The notes under the pieces are model-generated. The model saw only the letters and a program-made list of their open reading frames with translations. It did not search any database and was not told the origin of the DNA. The position numbers and the translations under genes are program-made. A stretch of 64,000 bases of DNA, taken from Bacteroidota bacterium. Its GTDB lineage: Bacteria; Bacteroidota; Bacteroidia; Chitinophagales; JADJOU01. Positions 44,030 through 54,330 of this stretch are shown here, in pieces; the first letter of the stretch is position 1; every line of letters begins with the position of its first letter. The stretch is from the NCBI GenBank assembly GCA_016713645.1, contig JADJOU010000015.1, positions 10,427 through 74,426 of the forward strand. The letters run 5' to 3'.

Positions 44030-44897
44030 TTGCGGCTCCTTGTTTTTTTTATTGTTTTTGTTTTTTGCTCCAATGCTTATGGCGCAGACACGAAGAATGA
44101 TGCGCAAAAGATGGCGATGATTGCTAAACTCACCCATTATCTGCGTACCGAAATTAAGCTGAATATCCCCGAAGATATCTATACTAAATGGGACAAAGAA
44201 GATAAGGAAAATTATCTCCTCTATGTTTCTGCAAAAAATTCAATACAAGAAGTTGCTGCTAGGCCGTTTATTTTTTTTGGTCAAGACCACAAAGGCGCGG
44301 TTCAGTCTCAAAAGCATTACGATTCATTGGGTTACTCAACGCTTTTATACAATACAGGTGCCTATATCTCCACCGATCTCTCCAATTCACTTTTAGCATT
44401 TCCAACAGAAAGCCTCGTTTTTATTATAATTCATGAGAGCATGCATACGCATTTAAAAGGGAAGAATATTCCCTATATCATTGAAGAAGCTTCTTGCGAC
44501 CTCATGGCAAACTATGCCTCTTTAAAATTCTTTGAAAAGTACTATATTAAAGAGATTTCAAAGGTTAAAAAACAAACAAAGCTGAATGAAAAATTGATTC
44601 GAAATATCAATGATGGACAGAAATTGGCGGAAGTAGCACTCTTGCAACATAAAGATGTCATCTACAATGTGACGGATAAGAAAATAAAAAAATTTGATCA
44701 AGCGCGGAAACTCCTTACACAAAGAGCGTTTCAACTATTCTGTCAACAATGCATTTTTTGTTCGATATCAAAACTATACCAAGAATTATTTTGTTCTAAA
44801 AAGTAAGTTCTTAGAGTCAAAAAATTTCGATGAATTTTTAAAATTTGTAGAAAGTCAAGCAGAGCGCAAACCTAAAATTATCAATACCATTGAATAA
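44030..44897 (+). CDS. Exported HExxH zinc-peptidase-like protein (one frameshift)
   Basis: Signal peptide RLLVFFIVFVFCSNAYGA. Residues around 140 carry IIHESMHTH, which fits the zinc-binding HExxH motif, and EEASCDLMANYAS follows about 15 residues on, placing a third acidic ligand candidate as in gluzincins. The start used is TTG at 44030, with no nearby ATG. The frame changes near 44730, after which the shifted frame continues (FFVRYQNYTKNYFVLKSKF) to 44897. It resembles the predicted-aminopeptidase style of COG4324 only in the motif arrangement. Substrate is unknown. It ends four bases before cinA. Confidence 0.6.
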
Positions 44898-44901
44898 ATC
44901 C

Positions 44902-46157
44902 ATGAATCCCATCAAAGCCATCATTATTACAATCGGGGATGAATTACTGAATGGTCAAACCATCGATACAAACTCAGCGTTCATCGCTCGTGCCTTTAAT
45001 AATATTGGGATATCAATCCTAGAGCGCATTGCCATATCAGATGATGCAAATCATATTGTCCAAACACTTGTGCAATGCAAGGGAAAAGCTTCGATTGTCA
45101 TAACCACTGGCGGTTTAGGACCTACCAAAGATGATATCACGAAGAAAACATTGGCTCAATTTTTTGATGTTGGTATGAAGCGCGATGAGCAAACTCATGC
45201 CCATGTCAAAGCAATTTTTGAAAAGCGGAATCGCCCATTTCTCAAAGTAAATGAAGAGCAAGCGGATGTGCCAGAGAATTGTCTTGTGCTCTTCAACGAC
45301 ATGGGAACAGCCCCAGGCATGCATTTTGTTGAAGAGAACATGCATTACTTCTCACTTCCGGGCGTTCCATTTGAAATGAAATATCTAGTGGAACAGCGCG
45401 TGGTGCCTGTTTTACAAGCGGCATTTCATCTACCGCGAATTATTCATAAGCATATACAAACAGTGGGATTAGGGGAGTCATTTCTCGCAGATAAAATTGA
45501 AGATATTGAAGGCGAATTGCCAGCATATATCAAATTGGCCTATTTACCTTCGTTTGGCAAAGTGCACTTGCGATTGACTGGATTGGAAGGTTCGAGTGAA
45601 AATCTACAAGTAGAAATGCAAGCTTTTCAAAATCGCATTGCAGCGCGATTAGAAGAGTATGTCTATGCGCTCGATGAAAGGGATTTACATCAATACATGC
45701 ACGATTTGCTGACGGAGCGCAAATTGCAAATTGTCTCTGCAGAGAGCTGCACAGGCGGTTATGTAGCACATCTATTGACAAAAAATCCAGGAGTTCGCAA
45801 TACATGCACGGCAGTGTAGTTACCTATAGCTACGAAATGAAGAAGCGAATCTTGCTGGTTAAAAATGATACCCTTGAAAAGTATGGCGCTGTGAGCGAAG
45901 CTTGTGTTCGTGAAATGGCCGAAGGGTTAATTTTAACTACAGGCGTTGATGTGGGGATTGCGATTTCTGGGATTGCAGGACCTAGCGGAGGTACAGATGA
46001 TAAGCCCGTTGGGACTGTTTGGATTGCAGTTGGAAATAAAGACAAGGTGGTTTCAAAATGTTTTCAATTTTATAAAGATAGAATGGTCAATATTGAATCC
46101 AGCGCTGTAGCTGCCTTAGATATGCTCAGAAGATTTATTAAAGCAGAATATTCATGA
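44902..46157 (+). CDS. cinA: CinA-family protein, nicotinamide-nucleotide amidohydrolase (one frameshift)
   Basis: The N-terminal MoCF-like domain (AIIITIGDELLNGQTIDTNS, TTGGLGPTKDDITK) and the C-terminal CinA/PncC domain (VSAESCTGGYVAHLLTKNPG, then MHGSVVTYSYEMKK, IAISGIAGPSGGT) are both present. The C-domain deamidates nicotinamide mononucleotide in NAD salvage; the N-domain has been linked to ADP-ribose pyrophosphatase activity. The frame changes at 45795-45815, inside the PncC domain between NPG and YMHGS, the likely site of a one-base indel. Start 44902 is preferred over a TTG 12 nt upstream. Its TGA overlaps the truA ATG (ATGA), suggesting coupled translation. Confidence 0.9.
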
Positions 46158-46912
46158 GTGACGAAGATCAAAACCTTATAGAGTCTATTGAAGAGCAAGT
46201 TGAATCTTCTCGCTACTTTTTGCATCTAGCCTACGACGGCACCAATTTTCATGGATGGCAAATTCAGTTGAATGCCATTTCTATTCAAGCTGTCATTAAA
46301 GAGGCTTTAGAGAAAATTCTAAATATTCCTATCAATCTTGTTGGCTGTGGAAGAACGGATACGGGTGTACATGCAACACAATACTATGCGCATTTCGATT
46401 CTACCAAACCTCTTCCTGATCGTTTTGTGATGAAGCTCAATGCTGTTTTGCCCGGCGCAATTGCTATCTACGATTGCATTCCCGTTGAACGCAATGCACA
46501 TGCCCGTTTTCACGCTATCGAGCGCTCCTATGAGTATTTTATTCATACCAGAAAAAATCCATTTTCTAGAAACTATAGTTATGAGTTTCTCTATTATCCT
46601 TTGCGATGGGACCTCATACATGAAGCGACAGCGCTTATTCCCACCTATACAGAATTTAAACCGATGATAAAGATGGATAAAGATAACCCTCAAGTGGGAG
46701 ATCATCAATGGAAATTTAAAATAACCGCCAATCGATTTCTATACAATATGATCCGCAGAATTGTGGGTACGATGGTTTTGATTGGGCGCGAACAATTGAC
46801 TTTGGAAGAATTTAAAAGGGTGATGGATGAGCAAGCTGAGTTTAAAAACATTAAACTTGCACCTTCAAATGGATTGCATTTAAACCGAGTCATCTATCCA
46901 TTTATTAAGTAA
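46154..46912 (+). CDS. truA: tRNA pseudouridine(38-40) synthase TruA
   Basis: 252 residues. TruA isomerises uridines 38-40 in the anticodon arm. The catalytic aspartate is in GRTDTGVHA, preceded by YDGTNFHGWQIQ and followed by FHAIERSYEYFI and FLYNMIRRIVGTM, all family hallmarks. It overlaps cinA by four bases (ATGA) and is followed six bases later by an ABC exporter gene, suggesting an operon cinA-truA-ABC. Confidence 0.95.
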   Translation: MSDEDQNLIESIEEQVESSRYFLHLAYDGTNFHGWQIQLNAISIQAVIKEALEKILNIPINLVGCGRTDTGVHATQYYAHFDSTKPLPDRFVMKLNAVLPGAIAIYDCIPVERNAHARFHAIERSYEYFIHTRKNPFSRNYSYEFLYYPLRWDLIHEATALIPTYTEFKPMIKMDKDNPQVGDHQWKFKITANRFLYNMIRRIVGTMVLIGREQLTLEEFKRVMDEQAEFKNIKLAPSNGLHLNRVIYPFIK

Positions 46913-46917
46913 GCGTG

Positions 46918-48660
46918 ATGTCAGAAGAAAAAAAGGGAAGTAAAATCAGTTTTGAATTATTCAAGAAATTATTGGGATTGGCCAAGCCATATAAGAAGTG
47001 GTTTTTTATGGCGACATTCCTATCAATTTTAATTTCTTGTATTGACCGCTGCGCCCTTATTTAATCCAACAAATGATTGATATCAATATCATTCAAAATA
47101 GGGGAGAGGGCATCGAAAAAATGATTGCGATTCTTTTGGGATTGCTCCTTGTCGAGAGTGTACTGCGCTATTTTTTCATCTATTTAACCTCTCTTTTTGG
47201 ACAATTTATCATCAAGGATTTGCGGATGGCAGTGTTCAAGAAAATTGTGCATTTTAGAATGAAATTCTTTGACACTACGCCAATTGGAACTTCTACGACA
47301 AGAACAATCAGTGATGTGGAGACCATCAATGATATTTATTCGGATAATTTTTTTACCATTATCTCTGATATATTGACCATCCTTATCGTCTTGTCTTTGA
47401 TGTTCTATAAGAATTGGCAATTGACCTTAGTATCGCTTATCCCTTTTCCAGTCTTAATATGGTTAACTGCCAATTTTAAGAACAAAGTGAAAGTGACATT
47501 CAATAAAGTGCGCGAGAAAGTCTCCGAGATGAATGCCTTTTTGCAAGAACATATCAGCGGGGTGAAGATCACGCAGATTTTTCATGCAGAGGAAAAAGAG
47601 GCATCGAAATTTGATAAAATCAATGTAGAGCATCGTCAGGCGAATATCGAAGCAATATGGCATTACTCTGTTTTTTTTCCGGCGTTAGAATTGGTGCTAG
47701 CCGTCTCCTTGGGCTTTATGGTTTGTTTTGCCTCTTATAAGAGTTTTGGAGCGAGTCGATTCAGCATTGGCGAGATTGCGGCCTTCTTTCTCTATATGAA
47801 TATGATATTCCGTCCCATGCGTTTTTTGGCAGATAAATTCAATACACTGCAAATGGGAATTGTCTCCTCAGAACGGGTATTTAAAATACTAGAATCTGAT
47901 GAAACGGCGACTGATAGTGGAACATACAAGCCAGAGAAAGTACGCGGAGATATCGCATTCGAACATGTCTATTTTGAATACAATGAAGGGGTTCCTGTTT
48001 TGCGCGATATTAATTTTTCAATTAACCGAGGAGAAACCCTTGCGATTGTAGGTGCTACAGGAAGCGGCAAAACTTCTATCATCAGCATTCTCTGTCGTTT
48101 TTACGATATTCAAAAAGGTGCGATTACACTCGATGGAAGAAGTATTTACGACTATGAGTTGAATCACTTGCGCTCCAGAATTTCATTGGTCTTGCAAGAT
48201 GTGTTTTTATTCTCTGGAAGTATTTATGACAATATTGCCCTCTACAACCCCGAAATCACCATAGATAAAGTGAAAGAAGCGGCGAAAGAATTGGAAATAC
48301 ACGATTTCATCATGTCGTTGCCAGGCGATTATTACTACGATGTCAAAGAGCGGGGAGCCACATTATCTCTAGGGCAGAGACAATTGATTTCCTTTATTCC
48401 GCGCATTAATTGCCAATCCAACGATTCTTATCCTAGACGAGGCAACCTCCTCTGTAGATACCCAAACAGAGCAAATTATACAAAATGCCATTGCTAAATT
48501 GATCAAAGGAAGGACAACCATCATCATCGCCCATAGAATGTCGACGATAGTCCATGCCAATAAAATATTGGTGCTTGATAAAGGAACGGTCTCGGATATC
48601 GGCAATCACAAGGAATTGTTGGATAGAAACCCCGTCTATCAGAACTATTTTTTCGAATAA
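46918..48660 (+). CDS. MsbA-like ABC exporter, fused permease and ATPase (two frameshifts)
   Basis: ATG at 46918 starts MSEEKKGSKISFELFKKLLGLAKPYKKWF. The first frame stops after about 47 codons, and a shift near 47050 restores PYLIQQMID and six membrane helices (for example SVLRYFFIYLTSLFGQFII, LTLVSLIPFPVLIWL). The ATPase follows: Walker A GATGSGKT, Q-loop SLVLQDVFLFSG, signature LSLGQRQL. A second shift near 48395 restores LIANPTILILDEATSSVD and HRMSTIVHANKILVLDKG to a stop at 48660. Both repairs are exact for the family, so one-base errors are likely. Such half-transporters flip lipids or export hydrophobic compounds as homodimers; the substrate is unknown. Confidence 0.88.
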
Positions 48661-48680
48661 TTTTTAACTGTTTGTAACAA

Positions 48681-48710
48681 TTGGTTCGCTTTTTGCGTAT
48701 AATAGGTTTA
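48681..48710 (+). promoter_or_regulatory. Bacteroidota-type promoter before the secreted-protein gene
   Basis: TTG at 48681, 19 bp spacer, then TAGGTTTA (seven of eight matches to TAnnTTTG), the -33/-7 pattern used by the primary sigma factor of Bacteroidota. Transcription would start about 8 bp before the ATG at 48724, giving a very short leader. Confidence 0.45.
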
Positions 48711-48723
48711 CACACTATTTATT

Positions 48724-49875
48724 ATGATGAAATCTATATTTCTTTCAACTTTTTTGTTTCTATTCGCTTCTGTTTCAATGTGCACGGAAGAAGAGGGCTT
48801 GGGTAAAATTGAAAACGAGAAAATGGTTTTAACGGTAGTCAGAGAGAAAGTTGCCGTTAAATTGACCTTAACTTCTGAAAACGTGAAAAGATATGAGAGC
48901 ATCTCGATTGAGCGCGCTGATGTTGTTGAAGGGCCTTATAGACAAGTAAAGGTTTTTCTCAAAGACAGAATTGATGCAGCGAAAGACAATTCAATTACGG
49001 ATTATGACAATTATCCAGTAGCGGTTAAAAATGGTGGATTTTATAGGATAAGAACTGAAGAGGCAAATGGTACGATGCGTATTTTTCCTGGGGTACAGTT
49101 GATTGGAATCTTGCAAGAGAGTAAGATGACTGCCGGGAATTTTTCTGAGACTAAAAACTTTAATACCGCAAAGAAAGGAGCTAAAGGAAAAAGCGGGATG
49201 GAAGATGCAGCATCTTCTACGAGAGATGTAGAAGAATTGAGCTCAGGATTGAGCGCTGCAAATGGCAAAGTAGAAAATAAACCCGATGAATTCGATAAAT
49301 ATGAAGGTCAAGTCGCTAGTTTAAGTCCAATCACGGGAAACAATATCAAGAAATATGAATCAAAAAACTCCAAAGACATCATTGTTTCATCTGGAAGTGG
49401 GATTAATATTACAGAGGCCAAAGAAACGGACGAGCCCATGTATTCTACCAAGAATGCCAAGGGCGAAGGGTATTACACTGAATTTGTATTGACTGGTGTT
49501 ACAGACGAGAATAGAAATAGCCCTGCTGTGAAGGAATTTATGAAAGATAAGGTTATCACATCGACCGATATTTCTTTGGATGTATTGATTGAAAATGCTT
49601 CTATTTCTACTGAGATTAAACTCGACGATACCGAGAAATACTTTCAAGCCACCATTGAGTTTTCCGATATGGAAGATGGAATCTACAAACCATTTAAAAA
49701 GTTTGAAACCAGTTTTATCAGTGCTAAATTTTTTGAAAATAAATTCACCATTATCGAGCCTTTCTTAGCGCCGAAGGGCAAGAAAGAATTGTTCTTTAGA
49801 CTTAAATTAATTCAGAGCGATGGAAGTGAGTTCGTCACGAAGGCAAAGAATGTGAGCTTCCCTTTAATACGTTAA
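48724..49875 (+). CDS. Exported protein of unknown function
   Basis: 383 residues; signal peptide (MMKSIFLSTFLFLFASVSM) followed directly by CTEEEG. The cysteine could also be lipidated, though the preceding SVSM is a poor lipobox. The mature protein is acidic and lysine-rich with two beta-rich parts: residues ~30-115 (VKLTLTSENVKRYESISIERAD) and ~260-383 (NASISTEIKLDDTEKYFQATIEF), the first resembling fibronectin-like modules, joined by a low-complexity linker. No enzyme motif is visible. It has its own predicted promoter and follows the ABC exporter by 63 bp. Confidence 0.6.
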   Translation: MMKSIFLSTFLFLFASVSMCTEEEGLGKIENEKMVLTVVREKVAVKLTLTSENVKRYESISIERADVVEGPYRQVKVFLKDRIDAAKDNSITDYDNYPVAVKNGGFYRIRTEEANGTMRIFPGVQLIGILQESKMTAGNFSETKNFNTAKKGAKGKSGMEDAASSTRDVEELSSGLSAANGKVENKPDEFDKYEGQVASLSPITGNNIKKYESKNSKDIIVSSGSGINITEAKETDEPMYSTKNAKGEGYYTEFVLTGVTDENRNSPAVKEFMKDKVITSTDISLDVLIENASISTEIKLDDTEKYFQATIEFSDMEDGIYKPFKKFETSFISAKFFENKFTIIEPFLAPKGKKELFFRLKLIQSDGSEFVTKAKNVSFPLIR

Positions 49876-49893
49876 ATGTGATGTTGAAGCAGA

Positions 49894-51787
49894 TTAAATC
49901 AACGCTTCCCATTCCTTCATGTGCTCATCCAATTTAGTCTTCAATTTATTATACTCTGTAAAATAATTGGAATCATTGATGAGTTTATCATATAGGGCAG
50001 GATTTTGTAAATCCGTATCACATTGCTTGATTTTCTTTTCCAAGTCGGCAATCTTCTTTTCAATTGCACCAATCTTAGCTTTATTGTCGACAGCCTTATC
50101 CTCTTTTTTCTCTACCACTTTCTGAACGGGCTTCACTGCTTCTTGCTTGTCTGTAGATTGTTCGAATGAGCGGAAATTCTCCACTTCTTTTCTTCTCAAA
50201 AATTCGTCGATATCTCCGATATGCTCTTTGATTCCATCCGGTGTAAACTCAAAGGTCTTATTGGTCAATCCCTTCAAGAAATCTCTATCGTGCGATACAA
50301 TAACAACCGTTCCTTTGAAATTCCTGACGGCATTTTTCAATACCTCTTTACTTCGAATATCCAAGTGATTCGTAGGCTCATCCAATACAAGGAAATTGGC
50401 TGGATCTAAGAGCAATCTGCATAGACTCAAACGTCCACGCTCTCCACCGCTCAATACTTTGACTTTTTTCTCTACATCTTCCCCGCTGAAAAGGAATGCG
50501 CCTAGCATAGAGCGCACTTGCGGCTCCATATCGTGCATGGCTGCATCGTCGATGGTTTGGAAAACTGTCTTATCATTCTTGAGGTCGATGGCCTGATGTT
50601 GCGCGAAATAGCCGAGTTTGACATTGTGTCCCATGGTCAATTTACCTTCGTATTCATCGATATCATTGCAGATAATCTTTGCCAAAGTGGACTTTCCCAT
50701 TCCGTTTTTACCCACAAAAGCGATGCGATCGTCGCGCTCTATTTTGAAATCAAAGCCTTTGATGACGCGCTTCTCTCCGTAGTTTTTATAAATGTTCTCC
50801 CCTGTAACGACAACCCTACCGCTGTTTTCAGCTTGGTTGAATTTAATTCGGAGTGATTGCACATCTTCATCTTCCACCTCGATGATATCCATCTTGTCGA
50901 GTTTTTGATAAGGGATTGAGCAAAACTGGCTTTATTCGCCTTAGCTCGGAATCGCTCGATATTGCGTTCCATCTGCTTGATCTGATCTTGTTGATTCTTG
51001 GAGGCATTCATGATCTGCTCACGTCGTTCTTTGCGCAGCTCCAAGTATCTCGAATAATTCGCCTTATAATCTTCAATTTTTCCACTGACAATCTCTATGG
51101 TTCTATTGGTGACGTTATCTAGGAAGGTAATATCGTGACTCACGAGTATCACCGCTCCATCATAGTCGACCAAATACTTCTCCAGCCATTGAATACTCTC
51201 GATATCGAGGTGATTCGTAGGCTCATCGAGTAAGAGTACATCGGGCTTTTTTAAGAGCATCTTTGCCAATTCAACCCGCATTTGCCATCCGCCGCTGAGC
51301 TCAGACATTTTCTTGTTGAAATCGCTCGCGTCAAATCCCAAGCCCTTTAATATTTTTTGGATATCCTCGTTGGTATTGTGCCGCCCAATAAATGCAGACG
51401 CATGTCTTTTTCCGTAAGTGCCTCGATCAGCTTCATATAGCCATCGCTCTCGTAATCCGTTCTCGTCTCCAATTCCAATTGGATTTTCTCCAATTCGCTC
51501 TCCAGCGCTAAAATCTCATCAAAAGCCGTTCTCGTCTCATCGATGACTGTTTTTGTAGAAGCAGAGTGGAGGTCTTGCGCCAAATAGGCAATGGTGCATT
51601 CTTTTGGGAGTGAAATACTGCCCTCATCGGCCTTTTGTTGACCCGTCAATACTTTTAAGAGGGTAGACTTGCCCGCGCCATTTTTGCCTGTAAGCCCCAG
51701 TCTATCTGTCTTATTGACTAAGAATGTGATGCTATCAAAGAGAGTTCGACCGCCGAAATGTAGTGAGAGATTGGTAACTGATAGCAT
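49894..51787 (-). CDS. ABC-F family ATPase (two frameshifts)
   Basis: Two soluble ABC domains without membrane segments. First domain: Walker A GKNGAGKSTLLK in the 51787-51347 frame, then, after a shift near 51345-51390, signature LSGGWQMRVELA and LLLDEPTNHLD. An interdomain linker follows (YLELRKERREQI...), and after a second shift near 50900 the second domain has GKNGMGKSTLAK, LSGGERGRLSLC and VLDEPTNHLD. It ends in a coiled coil (KKIADLEKKIKQCD) of the Uup/YfmR type. ABC-F proteins act on translating ribosomes. It is convergent with the exported-protein gene (18 bp between stops). Confidence 0.9.
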
Positions 51788-51917
51788 AAAAAATAATAAT
51801 ACTCCTAGTGTATACTGAGTGGATTTAACAAAATTTGGAGCGCAAAACTAATCAAATAATAATAAAAATTTTCATTCTTAAAAATAAGTGCTAATTTTGA
51901 TTTTAAAATAATTCTAT

Positions 51918-52463
51918 ATGAAATCACAAATCCTCTTGATTCTTTCTATTCTAGCCATGAATCTTGGCTTTGCACAAGGCAATAAATCTGAAACAATCAA
52001 ATTGAAGTCAACCCCTAAATCGGTCAGCAGAAATGAGAAATTGGCACCGGGCAAGCCAATCACCAATTTTGAATTTAAAGATATGAATGGCAATATTTAT
52101 ACCCTCGCTTCTTTAAAAGGGAAAGTGGTGGTATTGAATTTTTGGTTTTCTACTTGCGTGCCATGTATCGAAGAAGTGCCAGAATTGAATATGTTGGTGG
52201 AGAAATATAAAGATATGAATGTTGTATTCTTGTCACCTACTTTCGAAAATGAGGAGACTGCTATGAAATTCATCGTGAAGCATAAATTGATGACCAATGT
52301 AAGTCCAAATAATAAAGCTTATACAGACGAGATGGGATTCATTTATTACCCAGCGAATATCATCTTGGATAAAGACGGATATATATTTAAAACCTTTTCA
52401 GGTTCAGTACCTGATTTCGGAAAAGTATTCACCAACGAATTGGATTTCTTGTTGAAAATGTAA
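51918..52463 (+). CDS. TlpA-like thioredoxin-fold protein
   Basis: 181 residues with signal peptide (ILLILSILAMNLGFAQ). A redoxin/TlpA domain follows: FEFKDMNGNIYTLASLKGK, then FWFSTCVPCIEEVPELN with the CxxC pair at residues 80 and 83, and the cis-Pro region YYPANIILDKDG. Such proteins reduce periplasmic disulfides or serve cytochrome c assembly; the client is unknown. It is divergent from the ABC-F gene and has its own terminator at 52484-52512. Confidence 0.88.
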   Translation: MKSQILLILSILAMNLGFAQGNKSETIKLKSTPKSVSRNEKLAPGKPITNFEFKDMNGNIYTLASLKGKVVVLNFWFSTCVPCIEEVPELNMLVEKYKDMNVVFLSPTFENEETAMKFIVKHKLMTNVSPNNKAYTDEMGFIYYPANIILDKDGYIFKTFSGSVPDFGKVFTNELDFLLKM

Positions 52464-52483
52464 TTCATTGTTTTTACCTAACT

Positions 52484-52512
52484 AAAAAGCCACTCAATTT
52501 GAGTGGCTTTTT
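52484..52512 (+). terminator. Intrinsic terminator of the TlpA-like gene
   Basis: Stem AAAAAGCCACTCAA / TTGAGTGGCTTTTT with a one- or two-base loop, about 20 bp after the stop codon. Confidence 0.85.
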
Positions 52513-52596
52513 TATTGGATTTAATCGAGAAAAATGCTTTACATCTTTTATATCCTGGTCTTCTAATCGTGAGGGGCGATGCCACCTCCCTATATG

Positions 52597-52676
52597 TATG
52601 TCACCCCTTCGGGGCTCTATCAAATGCAAGACCTGAAAGGGTGACATATATTCTGCAAAGGGTATAGCCCTTTGCA
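52597..52676. repeat. Structured intergenic element (two inverted repeats)
   Basis: TATGTCACCCCTTC (52597) is an almost perfect inverted copy of GAAAGGGTGACATA (52635), and right after it TGCAAAGGG / CCCTTTGCA (52654-52676) forms a perfect nine-base hairpin. The stretch is GC-richer than its surroundings and has no gene. It looks like a REP-type interspersed element. Confidence 0.5.
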
Positions 52677-52716
52677 AAAGGACGAATGACAGGTCAACTT
52701 ATGGTTTTAACATGCA

Positions 52717-53177
52717 TTAAAACATCGGCTCTTCATCCATTTCATCACTAGGAGCGGCATTTGGAGCGGAGCTTGGACTAGGTGTATTTGTTGCTGGTGG
52801 TGTTCCTTTGCTTGGATTTTTATTGCCTCTTTTGTTTTTCCAATCTTTGGCCATGGCTTTTACCTTTTCGATTTGCTCTGGTGTCAAGATGGTCTTCATG
52901 GTCTCCGAGTATTTCATATTGGCAGCCTTCATCAACTCTTGATTGGGAGGACTGGTTTTTTTAGCTTCTTTGGTAGCAATGATGCGCTGCAATTTGGCAT
53001 CATAGACTTTGGCTTTTTGATCTTCGGATAGGCCAATTTTTGTAGCCAACATCTCTGTTCTATTTTCGCTTGTTCTTCTGGAGATTTCTCTTGTCTAGCT
53101 GGTCTGCCTTGTCTTCCCTGCGCAAAGGTGATGGTGCAAAGAAAATAAAAGGCGATGGTCATTTGGATTGTTTTCAT
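52717..53177 (-). CDS. Spy/CpxP-like small exported protein (one frameshift)
   Basis: N-terminus (53177): signal peptide MKTIQMTIAFYFLCTITFAQ and a basic, Gln/Arg-rich start with SPEEQAKIE. A shift near 53050 joins it to ATKIGLSEDQKAKVYDAKL and ILTPEQIEKVKAMAKDWKNK, two LTxxQ-like motifs of the Spy/CpxP fold, which acts as a periplasmic chaperone or stress sensor in Proteobacteria. The end is a low-complexity Pro/Ser/Asn tail ending DEMDEEPMF. About 150 residues in all. Bacteroidota have many such proteins of unproven function. Confidence 0.7.
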
Positions 53178-53241
53178 GGAAGTTTATTTTTTTGTTTTGA
53201 GATGATTGAAAGTTGAATTGGTTTAATAGAAATGTCTATAA

Positions 53242-53820
53242 CTATTTAATAAATACCGTTTTCGCCATGCCTGTTTGGTTGCGCTTGCCTGTGGGATTTG
53301 CCTTATCCATTTTGCCCAAATAAATATAACCCAAGAATAAATCCTCCTCAGACAGACCGAAGTGGTGATTAATAGCATTGTTATGTGTATATGAGCCCGT
53401 GCTCCAGTAGGCGCCAAGGCCATAAGTATGGGCGGTCAACAGCATATTCTGAACAGCACAAGCAGTGGCGAGAATTTCCTCCATGCGCGGAATCTTGGGA
53501 TTGATGCCTCGTTTCATGCAAACGCCTATGATATGCGAGGCTAGAAGTGGTCTGCTCTCAAGCTTTTCCATCACAGCAGGATCAGGCTCAGGGGTGATTT
53601 GCGGATATACAGCAAGATTGATCTGCCCCATTTTTTTGCGTCCTTCGCCACTGAAAACAAAGAATTCCCAGGGTTCTGTTCGACCGTGATTAGGTGCCCA
53701 ATGGGCATTTTCGATGATTTGTGTGATGGTGCTGTCTTCGATGATCTCGCCAGAAAAGTCCTCGGGCTTGATGATTCTGCGCTCAGCGATGATTTTATTG
53801 ATTGTTTCGGTTGTATTCAT
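53242..53820 (-). CDS. Nitroreductase-family flavoprotein
   Basis: 192 residues, intact. The FMN-binding fold is shown by RRIIKPEDFSGE (phosphate contacts), ENAHWAPNHGRTEPWEFFVF and CAVQNMLLTAHTYGLGAYWSTG, with LGYIYLGK near the end. The WAPNHGRTEPW form resembles the YdjA-type subgroup. These enzymes reduce nitro or quinone compounds with NAD(P)H; the natural substrate is unknown. Confidence 0.9.
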   Translation of the reverse strand: MNTTETINKIIAERRIIKPEDFSGEIIEDSTITQIIENAHWAPNHGRTEPWEFFVFSGEGRKKMGQINLAVYPQITPEPDPAVMEKLESRPLLASHIIGVCMKRGINPKIPRMEEILATACAVQNMLLTAHTYGLGAYWSTGSYTHNNAINHHFGLSEEDLFLGYIYLGKMDKANPTGKRNQTGMAKTVFIK

Positions 53821-54330
53821 GGAGCAAATCTAGTGGAATATTATTTACGGAGTTTGGAAACTGGAGATTGGAGTCTAGGTTTTACCTGTCCCTTCTGGTG
53901 TCTTGGTTTGAACAAATTAGGGCTTATAAGTGCATATAAGACATTATATGATTTTTTTAAAACTCCCGAATCCCAATGATGCAACTCCCTTTCCTTTGGA
54001 GAGTTGGGGAGAGGCTTATCCAAATGCTCCTCCTCCTATGAATAACTTTGAGCTTAGATGCCGTATTTATGCGCCTTTATTATATCTACTTTTGAAAACA
54101 GGACAGAGTTTCTCTGCACCTGTCTTCGCAAGTCATTTTATTGGTCACAACAAATATAAACAAACTTTCTTTAATCTTCACCCTCCTATTAGTTGTCATT
54201 AAAAATGCAACAAGTATTTATTAAAACTTTAAAGATGGATAGCCACACACTCGTCTTAAGTAATTGATGACAAGGAGGAAAAAGTGGTCTATCGTTTTTT
54301 AGATTTTAAATCAAGTTTGTTTTTTAAAAA
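53821..54330. other. Gene-free stretch at the border of the accessory region
   Basis: No convincing gene. Short open frames here have no signals and read through a pyrimidine/purine-rich block (CTCCCTTTCC...GGAGAGTTGGGGAGAGGC, about 53985-54015) of a kind often repeated between genes in Bacteroidota. The 3' end of the IS110-type element probably lies in 54190-54330, but I could not define it. Confidence 0.4.

Noticed and set aside
53841..54202. Short frames on both strands in the gap after the nitroreductase gene
   Set aside because: No signal, domain or ribosome binding site; they pass through a low-complexity purine/pyrimidine block typical of intergenic repeats.
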